Positions 13,124 to 25,385 of a stretch of 64,000 bases of DNA are shown one piece after another. A model generated the notes under the pieces. It was not told the origin of the DNA and did not search any database. It worked only from the letters and a program-made list of their open reading frames with translations. Source of the DNA: Magnolia sinica (lineage: Eukaryota; Streptophyta; Magnoliopsida; Magnoliales; Magnoliaceae); the NCBI RefSeq assembly GCF_029962835.1, contig NC_080583.1, positions 806,001 through 870,000 on the forward strand, written 5' to 3'. The translations under genes were made by a program, and so were the position numbers. Numbering within the stretch: position 1 is the first letter of the stretch; each line of letters starts with the position of its first letter.

Positions 13124-13451
13124 ATTAAAAACTAAGTAAAACATGCAAAGTCACGTAAGTGTCCAAACTTCACAAGAAAATGACTAAAATACCCTCACAG
13201 CCATCACAGCTGAGCTGGGCCATGGCCCTGGCCATTGCTATCTAACTGCACCTGGCTATTGTTTTCTTCTCCCTTCTTCTTCGATGCCCATCTCGACTCT
13301 TCAAACAGAACTCCCATATCTTCCAGCGTCTGCCCTCGAGTCTCTGGCAAGAACGTGTAGAAGAAGATCCAACCGGCGGCAGCGATTCCTGCGTAGAGGA
13401 AGAAGGCCCCACCGATTGTGATAGCGTTTGTAGAGAGAAATGAAAGTCATC

Positions 13452-13585
13452 TGGCAGACTGAGTGGAGATACCTCGTCTCAACACTTGAGGTCTTGGTAT
13501 CGATCCCCAGCGGGGGTGGCTAACATGGAGTGTGTGTACTGACATGGGTGTGTACTAACAAGCTAACCCAAAGAAAAATTTTAAA
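13452..13585 (+). mobile_element. SINE, tRNA-derived, inserted in a coding exon
   Basis: The body runs from TGGCAGACTGAGTGGAGATA to an A-rich tail and contains a box-B-like GGTATCGATCCC. It is flanked by perfect 14-base target repeats AAATGAAAGTCATC (13438-13451 and 13586-13599). The same 14 bases occur once, but for the last base, in the intact gene, where they encode part of a MTFISLYKA membrane segment. The first tRNA-like bases (GATCCATAGCTCAAC) seen in other copies are missing, so it is 5'-truncated. It belongs with the copies at 45674, 60084, 62515 and 62643. Confidence 0.93.
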
Positions 13586-15317
13586 AAATGAAAGTCATCG
13601 TAAGAACACCGCTCGTTGTGCGGCTCAAGGCGACCCCAATGCTTGCACCCTGGGCTCGTAGCCTCAAAGGGAAGATCTCAGAGCTGTAGACCCATGTGAT
13701 GGGCCCCAGTCCATTAATTGAGAAGAAAAAAACGAAAGCGAGGACCATGACGATGCAGATGACGATGGCCCCCTGTGATCTTCTTATCTGGGTTTTGATC
13801 GATGATCGTCAATCCTGCGGCGAGTGTGAGGAGAGATAAGAAAACAGCCCCACTGCTGAAGAGTAAGAGACGCCGCCTTCCGATCCTGTCTACTAGGAAT
13901 GTTGCAATCAAGATGGTTAATGTTTTACCGAATCCAACGGCTACGGTCACACACAGGATTGGGTCGTCGCCTTTAATTCCTGCCTTCTCGAAAATGCGTG
14001 GGCTGTAGAGGACTACTGCATCGACCCGGATGCTTGCTGGAAGAAATGGATTCCAACTGCGGCGATGAGGACACGACGAACAGCTGGCGTTGGGCTAATT
14101 AGTAGTTCTCTCCATACACCCTCTCCATGGCTACGCTTTTGTACCTGAACAAAATCATCATTGCAATTCTCTGGTATTCTGACCGCCTCTTTGATATCGG
14201 CGATACGGCTTTCGGCTTCTTCTTTAGAATCAGACGTTTTGTAGAGCACCTGTTTCGCCTCTCCAAGGCGGCCTTGCATCATCAACCACCGTGGAGACTC
14301 GGGCATGGCTAAGACTCCAACGGCCAGGAAGACGGACGGTATTGCACCGACAACGAGCATCAGTCACCAGCCTAGATGTAAGGGGAGCTTGGAGAAGGCA
14401 TAGCTAGATACGTATCCGAACATGATACCGACATTGATGAAGACTTCGGGGAAGGAAGTGAGGAAGCCTCGAGATGAGGCGGGCGAGACTTCAATGGTGT
14501 AGACGGGTGCGATCAAGAGGGCGTAGCTCACTCCAATCCCTGCCACCAATCTACCAACCATTAGAAACGTGTAATTCATTGAGAAGCCCATCAGTAGAGT
14601 GCCGACGAAGAAGATCACCCCGGCGAGGATGACTGTGTATCTGCGGCCTATCCAATCGGATGTTCTTCCGGCCAGTGTTGACCTGTATAGATAGTTGTAG
14701 CACTCTGGTTCCCAAAACCTAAGTACACTACTCATTTTCCAAGAACCCGAGTATTAACATTTGAAAACACCCGAATTTCACGTATATTAAAAAAAAATTT
14801 ATTATCAAAGTTAGTAATATAGTGGGATGAAAATAATTAAGTATAAGAGGGAGTCCAAATATACATAACTAAGATTTCAAGTGGTTACCCGAAAACTTAT
14901 ATACCCGAAAACTTATATAAATCAATGTCTTAAGTTTTTAAGATAAATAACAGTACCAATTAAATATAAACGAAATTAGGAATAGAGAGTCGCAAGATCA
15001 TCTAGCTCCTCCTATTCCATATGAACGCCAGCATATGTGTCGCCTATGTCTCCTGCACATTGAGTATGGTTTAATAGCGTCAATGGCTATCCTAGTGAGG
15101 TATAACCCCGAAGATTTATCATATCATCAATATAATTAAATATAGTTATCAGGAACAGTGTATAACAATTATTTCACCGTGATTATCATATAATTCAAGC
15201 AAGGTTCATCAGATACGCATTTATTAAATAAATTTCACAAAGATAATCTTATTTAAATATATGAATGCTTGCATATGCTTACAGACTTGGGGATGCACAT
15301 CCAGTTGATAAAAAGTC

Positions 15318-15663
15318 GTCCAAGGAGAATTGGTCACTCGGAAAAGTACTCAATGGTATACCCAAGGAGAACTAGCCACCCGAAAAAGACCATGCAACGA
15401 GGTCGCCCAATGAGAACTAGCCATTCGAAAAAGTATTCAAAGGTACGCCGAAGGAGAACTAGCCACCCGAAAAAGACCATGCAACGAGGTCGCCCATGGA
15501 GAACTAGCCATCGGGAAAAGTACTCAAGGGTAAGCCCAATGATAACTATCTACCTACAAAAAACCAAGCAATGAGGACACCCAAGGTTGACTAGTCTCTC
15601 GAAAAAATACTTAAAGGTACGTCCAAGGAGAACTAAGCACCCGGAAAAGTCCACATGCTATGA
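15318..15663. repeat. Alternating-unit tandem repeat inside the LTR
   Basis: About eight units of 41-46 bp, each with a GGAGAACTAGCCACCCGAAA core. Two unit types alternate. One carries AAGTACTCAA(A/G)GGTA and the other AAGACCATGCAACGAGGTCG, giving a dimer period near 86 bp. The array decays toward its right end. It lies in the LTR at 14696-19527. Confidence 0.85.
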
Positions 15664-16938
15664 AAATGCATGATTAGCCCAACTATTATTATTCTAATTT
15701 TAAACAATCAATTTAAGAAAGTTCAAAGGTCACTATAGGGGGTTTATCACTGAGCATAGGCTGACAGTTCAGGCATAATGTCCCATTCCACCATCCCTGG
15801 CTCATGAGACTAACAAATATGATGTTTAAAGGTAACCTACACAACTAGTGGCCAATTATAGTTTTACAAGTAGAACTTATCATTGCAAGGTTATATGAAG
15901 ATGATTTCTTAACGCCACATAGGGCAAATAGTTCATTCAATGATACAATAGAAGGAATTGACCTCAAAAGCCATAAAGGCGCAATGATCTATTAGATGAT
16001 AAGTCCACCACAAATGAATTTCATTTAATCTACTAGACTGAATGACCACTAGTTTAAGGACCTCCAAGCATTCCATCAAGTAATTATGGATGATAAACTA
16101 AATCATGTAGAATAATATCGAAATATCACTTGCACATCTAAAGCATACATTTTAAATTAGATTAGAGGCATTTAATTCACATCGAATCCGATTCATCAAT
16201 TATCTTGAATCAAAATTAATAAAAGTAATCCACTACATTAAGCAATTAATGAAATAAATGAGCAAGGAAAAATAGCAGGACTAGTTATCAAGATGTGGAA
16301 AAGCTTGAAGGGTAATCCTCACCTTGAAGTGTGGATTCTCTTCTTGCCAGGCTAGGGGTCACAAAGGGGTTCAAGGCACCTAACCTAACCTAAAATAGCA
16401 TACATGGATATTTACGCTACATTGTTTTAAAGGTGAATGAACACTTAATTCTGCTACTAATGCGTCAATTACAACATAGAACAGAGGAAGAATTTTAAAC
16501 TATTCAACACTACATACCTTGATCGAGTCGATTCAGTAGGCTAGGAGTTCCCTGATTCTTTTTTCTCTTCTCTCCACTCTTTCCTTTCTTCTTTCTTCTT
16601 TCTTCCTTTTGCTTTCTTCTTCTACTCTCACTGAACATGAATGGGTCTGGACTTAGCTCACGACTCGCTATATATCAACTGAGTTAACTCGGCAGCAGCA
16701 ACTCAACTCCTTCCTTCTTTTCCCTTTTCTTCTACTTCTCAACCTTCTCTTCTTCTTTCTTTCTGTTCTCTTCCTTTTCCTCCTTCCTCTTTCCTGTCTC
16801 TACCTCAGATTTCTCTCTCTATCTGATCTTCAACTTGAATGGGTCTGGACATGACCTAGACGCGGCCCAGATTCGACAGACTCGGGCCGAGTCCCGGTGC
16901 GGCACGACAGCAGCGGCAGATGGGTCGCACAGGTCTGA

Positions 16939-16971
<33 letters not shown>

Positions 16972-17136
16972 TCTTCTCTTCCTTTCCTTTCTTCTTGATC
17001 TTCTTCATTCTTTTCTCCATTTCCCTTTTTCTTTCTTCGTTCTTCTGCTTCCTTCACGTGCAGCAGCCGAACTCAGCAATCTCAATCCAACTTGGATCGT
17101 GACTTGATCCGACTTTATGCAATGCGGCGCTAGCCG

Positions 17137-17158
17137 CACACACACACACACACACACA

Positions 17159-17193
<35 letters not shown>
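17137..17193. repeat. (CA)n(CT)n compound microsatellite
   Basis: About 12 CA units followed directly by about 16 CT units, inside a pyrimidine-rich stretch of the LTR. A shorter (TC)n tract lies at 16940-16966. Confidence 0.95.
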
Positions 17194-17196
<3 letters not shown>

Positions 17197-19849
17197 CTTC
17201 TCTGCTTCTTCTTCTTCTTCTTCTTCATCTTTCTCTGTTGGAAGCAACTGGGTAAAGCCCTAGACTCGGTCCTTAACTCAGTAGCTAGTCAAGCTCCAAA
17301 CTCGACCTGGTGCGGCGCTCCTTCCTCTCTTTTTATCACTTTCTATCCTTGGAGGACCTGGTGCGACCTGGTAAGGGAAGCCCTAAAAGATCCTTTATAT
17401 ACTCTCCCAAAATACCTAGAAGGATTGGCTCTTAATCAACCGATTAGTTACAAGCTCCGTCCACTAATCTCAATTAACAAGGAGAGATCGTTGTTGATAT
17501 CTTTAAAAACTGTTTGCATGCATGGCTGAGATTGGAAGTTGTGGGCGATCTTCTGAAATCATGGTCCTCTAGGTGGACGACCCTGATCATAGAATGGGCC
17601 CCATCACTAGGTGATGGGTTTCTCGGATGAACGACGAAGATGATGGGTCCGATCATGGTGGTTTTTGATCCATGGCCCCATCCTCTTATCCATATCTTTT
17701 GGATGGATTGGATGGGTTCCCTGATCATTGTGGGACCCACCAACCGACGACTATTAGTGTTTTTCCTAATGGGTCTGAGTGCAACATGCAGCGGCAGCTC
17801 TTGCTAAGCGATGGAAGCCCTACTCGTGTAGATTGGAATGGATGGCTGAGAAATTCCTGCACGAAGGGCTAGTATTAAAGGATGAGGAGACACGCGTGAT
17901 GCTAGCTAGCCTAGAAAACGGTTTCCGTTTTCGAAAAGCATTCGCATGCACAGCTCTTCCTGAGCCCGTGCTTGTGGGCGTACATAAAGGCAACTACATG
18001 TAGGACCCATGGAATCTTAGTCAGATCTGCGTTGTGAACGTGATAGACGATTCGGATCGTGCAATGGTCCGTGATGGTGGGCCACGATCGACTCAAACGA
18101 TAGTCTCCCTTTCAAATCGCAGTCGCATGGAGAAAAGCCTTTTTGCAAAATCTACGGGTCAACACCAGTTTGACCAGTTGGCTTGTTCAGTGTGTTGTGA
18201 GTGCACCCGCACACTGGTATACATGCAACTAGAGTGGGGTCCACTGTAATGCTTGTGAGGAATCCAATCCATCCATTTACTTTGGAGGACTCCGTAGGGA
18301 CCTTTGGCTCAAGATCGGCTAGATCCAAAACTTGGGTGGGCCAAGCGACCTTGTCTTACGTGTTGATTATCAGCAATCTAACGATCAGATTGTTACTCCA
18401 TTTGATCATTGGATTTCTAAAGGTCTCTAGGCCTATTTAAGTAAATTTCTATAGTAGGTTCAACTACCAGAAGTTGGGATAATGATGATCACATAGTGAA
18501 TTATGAATTTGAATGTCGTAGGCTTGTTGAACTGTGGATGTAATGAATTCGGTTCCAAATTTGTTTAATGGAATCTGCTCCATCCACTCGTCTTGGACAC
18601 AACTATTGTGTCATCAGGCCAAAGATGAGGAGGATCTAACGTCCAAGTGGCCATAATGCTTAGTTTATGTGCCTAAATGAGTATCATTTGACGATCCTCA
18701 AAGATCTGACGGTCAGATCTTTTCATACAAAGGTTTAGTTAGTGGTGGATTTAGTGATTAGATCATTTAATTTTGATGGTTAGTGTTGAATCTTTACATT
18801 GAGTGATGTTAGCCTAACCATATGTGGACCTAATGATCTAGGCCACAAATTCTATGATGAATGTTTAATTACATTCATTCAAGGGTTCTTATCATACAAA
18901 AGTTGGGTTTTTAAGTATTGATGCTATGTGATCCAACCGTTGGACTACTTTACAATTCAATTATCAATAATGGAGTTTTCTAGTTTAATCTGGATTGGGT
19001 TTTGCTGTTGATTTCTGAGATATATGGTCACGATCTCTAATTTAATGGTTAATTCACAATTTGTGAAAATCTGATGGTTAAATTATTCCATAAAATGAAT
19101 TTCTCAATGATTTTGCGTTATATGACTAATTACTTAGAATTTAATAGCTACTATGAGATTGAATAGCCAATCTGTTACATTAGGGTGGGAGTTTTATCGG
19201 ATTAGACATCAATGACTAATGGATGGCGGATCTAACGATCTGGTTCCCAAAATTGAGTTCATACGGTTCAGTCAATCTATCAAGGCTCTAGTTGATGTTT
19301 CATCCCTATTGGATTTCCAGAATTTGGTCTTTTACGCTTCAATGTGAGTCCCTTGACAAAGTAATAGTTCTTGTAAATCAACGGTTGGATGAATTAATCT
19401 ATGGACGAAGATGGTTCCTACTGATTTGATTTATGTTAGAGTGAATGCTCAAGTGAGTCAGGTTTATGTAAACACTAAGTTAGGTCTTCATGGTAACACC
19501 CAAGTATAGAAAGTACGGGGTGTTACAACAGTAGACATCGAGAATCCCAATGAATACTTCGATCTCCACATTAGTGAGCTTTAGATCCTTTTCTATAAAG
19601 AGAGCTGCTCCACTCGTCACTCCAATATATAAGCCAAAAAACCAAAAAACAAGATAATCAAATTCCCATTTGGCCGTGCCATGAGAAAAGTAATTCGGAT
19701 TTTTAAACTTTCAACTCTCAATATAATCTCCAAAAATCAAGAAATGCAAAACAAAAGCAAAAGAGACCCACTTCACGATTTTAGGAAATTTTGCTAATAG
19801 GTTGATAATCTCTTAATGTATTATTATAGAATAAAATCATTTCTTTTAA

Positions 19850-19853
<4 letters not shown>

Positions 19854-19932
<79 letters not shown>
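19854..19932. repeat. (GA)n microsatellite
   Basis: An uninterrupted run of nearly 40 GA units where the intron of the dead transporter should be. The intact paralogue has no such tract in its 245-bp intron, so the expansion is specific to this copy. Confidence 0.95.
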
Positions 19933-19934
<2 letters not shown>

Positions 19935-20370
19935 CAATTCTCTTATATAAGTGAAGTCATGTAAGCGATCATCGTGCAAGCAAAAGTGAACTTGTTCCTC
20001 CGCTTCTTCTCGAGCTGCACCATTGTCGGATTAGAGCTCTGAGAAGAGTCGGATCCTACAGTCTTTTTTATTTTTCTATCCGCTATTTCTCTCTAAAAAC
20101 CTCTAAAGAGAAATAGAGATACAAGATTAACGAAGAGAGATGGTTTTTTTTTTTTTCTTATTTTTCTCAGAGCTTACAGAGGCAATTCAACTATTCCTCT
20201 TGATCATTTTAGGCCTTGGAGCCCAAAGTCCAGCCAGTTCCAAGTTGAAGGTGGATCATACCATAGAAAATAGCAGGACAACAACGCCTACCATTGAAAC
20301 TCCCTACGGTCTGCTCATGATGTTCATTTTCCATCCAACCTATGCGTGAAGTCACACAGGGGTGGGAGGG

Positions 20371-20811
20371 AAACACAATTAGCATCTTGGTCTAGAAGCT
20401 CCTGTAGGCCCCTTATCACTATTATCTATTTAAATTTAAATTCAACCTTGAGCTTTGAGAGTGAAAAGAGGGATATTTTCTTGGAGATATTTGGAAGAAA
20501 AATTGTGTGGATCACTGACTAGTAGTTATCCACACACTCATATCCAACACATGAAAGATATTTTAATAAAGTTAAGTATATTTTAAGAATGAAACACAAT
20601 TAGCATCTTGGTCTAAAGCTCCTGTAGGCCCTTATCACTATTATCTATTTAAATTTAAATTCAACTTTGAGCTTCGAGAGTGAAAAGAGGGATATTTTCT
20701 TGGAGATATTTGGAAGAAAAATTGTGTGGATCATTGACAAGTAGTTATCCACACACTCATATCCAACACATGAAAGATATTTTAATAAAGTTAAGTATAT
20801 TTTAAGAATGA
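20371..20811. repeat. Two-copy direct repeat of about 220 bp
   Basis: Units 20371-20591 and 20592-20811 both begin AAACACAATTAGCATCTTGG and end TTTTAAGAATG. They differ at a handful of bases. The same pair is present in unit B (about 26657-27097), so this small duplication preceded the 6.29-kb one. Confidence 0.9.
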
Positions 20812-21165
20812 AAAATATAGTTGTTATCCTATTTTAAGAATCAAATTTCAACTTAAAAAAGTCTTGAAATGACTTATATCTTACGTGCTCCTTATTGTGT
20901 GTAGTTTGGGTGAAGCTTAATAGTAGAGTGGTCATGCAACAAAGACTCGGTAGGGATATTAAGAGGATTAGAGCTGAGCATTGGACGACTTGAATTAGCA
21001 AACTCGACTTGTCTAACTTGATCTAAACCGAGTGGGCTAGTTGATCCAAATCAAGTAGACTTCATCCAATCCAAACTCAAATCAAGTTTAAGTCACCCAA
21101 TAACTCAACTTGACTCGACCCAAAATCCAACTCGGTACTGGCTCGACTCGCTTCGAAACCCGATT

Positions 21166-21171
<6 letters not shown>

Positions 21172-21219
<48 letters not shown>
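21172..21219. repeat. (TA)n microsatellite
   Basis: About 24 TA units in unit A. The matching tract in unit B (27457-27531) is roughly half as long again, showing length change since the duplication. Confidence 0.95.
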
Positions 21220-21223
<4 letters not shown>

Positions 21224-21303
21224 TAAACCTCAGATTTAACGTTTCAAATCTGAGATGTCATGTGGTTGGGGGCTAGCTGGAGACTAATTCTGGCAGATAC
21301 ACG

Positions 21304-22155
21304 TAGGGGTGTACATCGAGTCGAACCAAGTGGAGCTGACCTCAGCTTGACTCGGCTTGGCCACTAGCTAACCTTAGCTCGAACTCGGCTCAGCTTGGTC
21401 CTCGAGCCTGATTGGCCAGCTCGGCTCGGTTCGATCAGCAGATTGGGCCAGTTCGAGCCGAGTTCGTCATTGCAGCATTTCCACAAACACCTGGACTGCA
21501 CTTTCAAAATCCCACTGTTTGTAAAACAGAAGCAATGGTTTTATAGGTATTTTATCAAACACTTTCTTCGCAACATAAAAACCAAGAAAAAAAAGGATAT
21601 TTGTTTCATGTACATACTTTCCTTGAAAACTGAGACAAGAAACACTGCAAACTTTACTATTAAGGAACAAAATTTTGTGCACAAAATGAGAACAAAATAA
21701 ATAAATTTCAAAATTCTTGAAATGCTATGCCTACAAAGACTAGCACCATTCATTATGACGACCCAAGAAGAGTTTACACACTCACCATTTGAATCAATTC
21801 TGGAAGATGGATCATGAGCTACCAGAATGCAGCAATCATGTCAATGATTACTAAAGAACTCACATGTATAGACTCATTCATACATAATATTAGCATATAA
21901 ATAGATAGGAAAGAGAACTGAGAACCTACACACTTTCAGGTACCAACCACACTTGGTTGAGTCATTTCATCAAACACCCGGTGAGCAACATCAATCGCAA
22001 AGTAACCAAGTCACAGAACTAGTTCGATTCAAGCTGGGGCCAGCTCGAACTCATTTTCGAGCTCAAAAAATCAGCTCGACTCAGCTCGAACTCAGCTTTG
22101 AACCGAGTCGAATCGAGCGAGCTAACTTAGCTAGCTCGGTTCGTGTACACCCCTA
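21304..22155. mobile_element. hAT-type MITE with TAGGGGTGTACA termini (unit A)
   Basis: The ends read TAGGGGTGTACA and TGTACACCCCTA, perfect inverted repeats of 12 bp. They are flanked by GATACACG (21296-21303) and GATACACA (22156-22163), an 8-base target repeat with one difference, as for hAT transposons. Both subterminal regions are packed with GAGCTCG/CGAGTCGAG words that can fold on each other. The centre (about 21470-21950) is unrelated AT-rich filler with no transposase. An outer repeat with (A)GAGCTGAGCATTGG at 20968 and CAATGTCCAGCTTCA near 22442 may be an older element into which this one inserted. Confidence 0.8.
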
Positions 22156-23179
22156 GATACACACGTAGAGTTGTGATTTCAGCTTATGGATACCCGTTGC
22201 ACCCGACTCGACTCGGTGCTAACTCGACCCGATTCGGTACTTGTGACTAGGTCAAAATCGGTTTGGACTGCAACTCGGTGCCAACTCGACCTGATTCGGT
22301 ACTTGTGACCGGGTCAAACTCGGTCTGGATTAGTTCAGGCCAAATCTGGACTCGGATTGGGTTAACAGTCGGGTCGAGTTCGGGTCAAGTATATTTCAAA
22401 ACTAGATCGAGCCGGGTTAACCCAACTCGTCCAACTCCACTCAATGTCCAGCTTCAATGATGACTTTGTGAAATACCATCTATGTATTGCCCCGACTCAC
22501 ATCTAGATATCAACCAAAAGCAGAGGGAGATTGAAAGTCCAAGCAGGGCGACAACAAATAAAAATGAGATAGATGAGTCGTGTACCATTGAAAATATTGG
22601 CCCCCTTATTATTTTTTTTTTCTTTCTTATGCATGCGGCCTATACTTTTCTTACATTTTTTTTTAATTTTTTTTTTCATCTTTTCATCATCTCCCACCTT
22701 TTCTCCTTTCTATATACTTGTTACACTTGTCACTTCCTGATTATTATATGGTCACATATGTTGAAGTAAAGAAATTTAGAATTAACCTAGAAATAAATAT
22801 GATAATTTCTCACTAAGCCAGCTGTGTCCTTGCCCAATCCATGTAGTAAATCTAGGCTCGAGCCCACCTTAAACTATGAGAAGTAGGGCTGTCAACGGGC
22901 TTGGCCCAGATTTTGAACTATTTCGAGTGGGTCGTAGGCGACACCTATTCAAAAATCTGACTTTGACAGATCCGAGCCCGGCCCATATATTCCACTAATT
23001 ACAAGCTAAAACATACATGCATCATTAATGCCTGGCTCGAGGTTGCCAGGGACCCACCACCGGGCAAATGAGACTGTCCAAAGTCAACTACGACCTGATA
23101 GGTTTTTCTTGTTATTCCCAGTCACGATTGATGGACGAGGATAAGGCCCATCATATAAACGGCTGGGATCATTTGGACA

Positions 23180-23771
23180 GGAAGCGGATTGGCTGGTGTA
23201 CCACACACCAGCGACCTGGCTGGTGTGTTTGGTGTCACCAAGTTCTGAGGGTCCCATCATGAGGTATGTGTTATATCAAAACCGTCTGTTCATTTGGCGA
23301 GCTTGTTGTAAGGCTTGATTCAAAAAATAAGATAGATCCAAGAATCAAACGGACCACACTGCAAAAAGCAGTGGGGGTATTGAACATCTACCATTTAAAC
23401 CCTTTTGGGGTCAGAGAAGTTTTGGATCAGTAGGATATTTGTTTTTTCTCTTCATCCAGGTCTGTATAACCTTATGAACGGATTAGATGGAAAATACACG
23501 TAATGGGGCCCTAAGAATGTTTAACGGTGAAAGTCATTGTCCCCACGCTATCTGTAGTGTGGTCCACTTGAGATTTGGATACGACTCATTTTTAGGTTCA
23601 TGCCATAAAATGATCTTTCCAAATAGATGAACGGTGTGGATATAAGGGCCATGTAACTTTGGTCTCTTTTAAACCGTTCGTACAACTCGGATCTTCAGCC
23701 CTCGTCTTGGCACCACACGTACCCACACCAGCCAAGTCGGTGGTGTGTGGTACACCATCCAATCCGCCTCC
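23180..23771. mobile_element. MITE with long inverted repeats (unit A)
   Basis: The left end GGAAGCGGATTGGCTGGTGT is inverted at the right end as ACACCATCCAATCCGCCTCC, with further pairing over GTACCACACACCAGC. There is no coding capacity. It is present in unit B at about 29512-30112 and so predates the duplication. Superfamily is uncertain. Confidence 0.75.
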
Positions 23772-23954
23772 AAGAGAGAAATTCCAAGAGCCTCCCAAGC
23801 TCAGCCCAAAGCGGGCCACCCTGGCCATTCAAAGCACTAATTATTGGACCTGAATTACAAATGAACGGTAGTAGTTCAGCCAATAGGAAATACTCTTCCA
23901 AACAGTAGCTAGGATCGTCTGACTGGTGTGTTTTGGATGGACAAGGGTTCAGGG

Positions 23955-24341
23955 GATCGGGTCCCTGTCTGTGGGGCCCACCTATATCCACGCTGCAGAT
24001 CCAAATCCCAGGTAGACCACACCATACGAAACAATGGTGATCGAATGCCCACCGTTAAAAAAATTCTTAGGGGCCACTGTAATGTTTATTTTCCATCCGA
24101 TCTGTTGATAAGGTCACACGTGCCTGGATAAAGGGACCACACAAATTTCATTATGATCTTAAACTTTTGTGGCCCATAAAGAGTTGTAAATGATCCATGA
24201 CCACTGTTTTCTGTGGTGCGGTCCACCGTAGATTTGGATCAGCTTTAGTTTTGGCCCATGCTCAAAAATGAGCTGGCAAAATGGATGGACAGCATAGATA
24301 TAGGACACATACATCAAGGTGGGCCCCACGGACAGGGATCC
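23955..24341. mobile_element. MITE with GTGGGGCCCAC arms (unit A)
   Basis: The left arm GGTCCCTGTCTGTGGGGCCC and right arm GGGCCCCACGGACAGGGATC are inverted copies. The core has the recurrent pattern of this class: CCACACCATA...AACAATGGTGATCGAATG and a GTGGTGCGGTCCACC block. The partner in unit B (about 30256-30630) has a different left boundary and different arm bases. Confidence 0.7.
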
Positions 24342-24399
24342 AACGACCTTGGTGGATCCGGAGATCCACCGAAGCCGCTGCTGCCATTTTGGATGGATC

Positions 24400-25060
24400 A
24401 CCCATCTATGGTGGGGCCCAACAGATTAACAATTCGGATCTTGTACACGTGTCACCGATTTGAGAGGATGAGAATAGTTTATTATTGATAATTGTTTTGT
24501 ACTCAATGCAGGTAATATCTTTATTCTCAGTGTCCAGAAATGCAAGATGCAATCAACTGCTCAAGTGATTGAACTTTCTTCGGACCCGCCCTCTCACATA
24601 TCGAAACCTGGCATACGTGTGATAAATCCAATCCGTTCATCACGTGGGTCTTACCATCTAGATCCCTTTTGTTAAAATTCTATTTTTTCTATCCGTTTTT
24701 CTGGATAATATAAATGTAGGCAATGGATAAAAGTCCTAAGTTCATTTAACGTAAGTGATTGAACTTTATTTGTACTCCCATTCGTATAAATCGAGAGCTT
24801 TTATTTACTATCCACATAAAAGTAATAGTCATCGTATAAACGGCTAGGATAATTTCAAGATATCCCAGATTCAAAGGGCAAAGTTCATGCGTATGGTATT
24901 ACAACACATCAGGATATATTTCAGCAAACCTCCTTATAAGGATATAAGTATTCATATTAGTCAGCTGGCGCTGTCACCTCTACGGTTACAACGAGACAGG
25001 CTCTCATGGTATGGACCATCGTCTCTAATACGTCTCTCTTAAAACAGAGAGCCGAGTAGG
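24400..25060. other. Stretch without a recognisable gene or repeat
   Basis: Unique-looking sequence with no open frame, motif or repeat that I can name. It is repeated in unit B (30690-31350) with only a base or two changed by eye, making it a good clock for the duplication. Confidence 0.5.
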
Positions 25061-25069
25061 TGGGACGCC

Positions 25070-25385
25070 TACCCCCGCCCATCTCTAGCCACGAAGGGGC
25101 AGTTCTGTGGACGGGCCCACTCCATCCTTTTTTCTCATATTATTATTATTATAATGTATGTGCAAAAAAAAAAAAAAAAAAAAGAGGCAGATCGAGCATT
25201 AGATGCAAGAGTCTTATGTAGTGTGGTCCACTTGAGCGTTAGATTGGCCTTAAATTTTATTTTTTTTTATTATCATACTTTAAAATGATATGAGAAAATG
25301 AATAGAAGTCATGATAAAAAGATACATAGGTGGGCCCGCCCACAAACTGTCTGTTCATGGCTAGAGATCAGCGAGCGTGGCATGC
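25070..25385. mobile_element. MITE with CTCTAGCCA...GGGCGGGCCCAC arms (unit A)
   Basis: The left arm CATCTCTAGCCACGAAGGGG...GGGCCCAC pairs with the right arm GTGGGCCCGCCCAC...CATGGCTAGAGAT. A GTGTGGTCCACTTGAG block lies inside. It is related to the longer-armed MITE at 57500-57900. Its left arm is the target of the CACTA insertion in unit B. Confidence 0.65.

Larger units (their letters stand above)
14696..19527 (-). mobile_element. Large solo LTR, Ty3/Gypsy chromovirus (Tekay/Del) type
   Basis: A 4,832-bp insertion in exon 2 of the transporter pseudogene. On the plus strand it starts TGTAGCACTCTGG and ends GGGGTGTTACA. Flanks ATAGT (14691-14695) and ACAGT (19528-19532) look like a 5-base target repeat with one difference; the intact paralogue reads ACAGT once. 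Read on the minus strand it begins TGTAACACCCC, as Del/Tekay LTRs do. A TATA-like TATATAAAGG lies near 17392, followed by a long GA-rich leader (16550-17340 on the plus strand is pyrimidine-rich). No gag-pol domain was seen. The family LTR is usually shorter, so further internal repeats (15318-15663) may explain the size. Confidence 0.7.
13204..20086 (-). pseudogene. Polyol/monosaccharide transporter pseudogene (MFS sugar porter)
   Basis: This is a dead copy of the gene at 49667-51495, same strand, about 36 kb away. Exon 2 remnants lie at 13204-14695 and 19528-19620, and exon 1 remnants at about 19960-20086. Sugar-porter motifs survive in pieces: GRTSDWIGRR, PESPRWL, FFQQASG and DRIGRR. Lesions visible against the intact copy: the ATG has become ATA at 20084-20086; the 3' end of exon 1 with its splice donor is deleted; CGA has become TGA near 14364 (the Arg after LHLGW, a CpG-type change); one frameshift lies near 14027 before the conserved GIDAVVLYSP and another near 13770. 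A SINE (13452-13585) sits in coding sequence and a solo LTR (14696-19527) splits exon 2. It cannot make a transporter. A (GA)n tract fills the intron region. Confidence 0.93.
10360..20196 (-). repeat. Paralogous segment, left (decayed) copy
   Basis: This block and 47220-51600 are direct-orientation copies of one ancestral segment. Matching landmarks run in the same order: GTGTTTACATGCCATCA (10395 against 47255), a downstream flank with CATTCATGTG(G/A)GCCACATT (about 10822 against 47700), GGTGCATCTG(G/A)TG (about 11923 against 48980), CTAATAATAAACGAAAA(T/G)G (12282 against 49298), and then the transporter gene. The left copy has gained an LTR at 11360, a MITE at 12574, a SINE at 13452 and a 4.8-kb LTR at 14696. 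Homology fades near 20196, in the 5' leader of the dead gene. Confidence 0.85.

Noticed and set aside
14013-14735. Two separate small transporter genes on the minus strand
   Set aside because: They are consecutive pieces of one broken gene when compared with the intact copy at 49667-51495.
16830-17247. Overlapping Ser/Leu- and Glu/Arg-rich open frames on both strands
   Set aside because: These come from CT/GA-rich simple sequence in the leader of a solo LTR.
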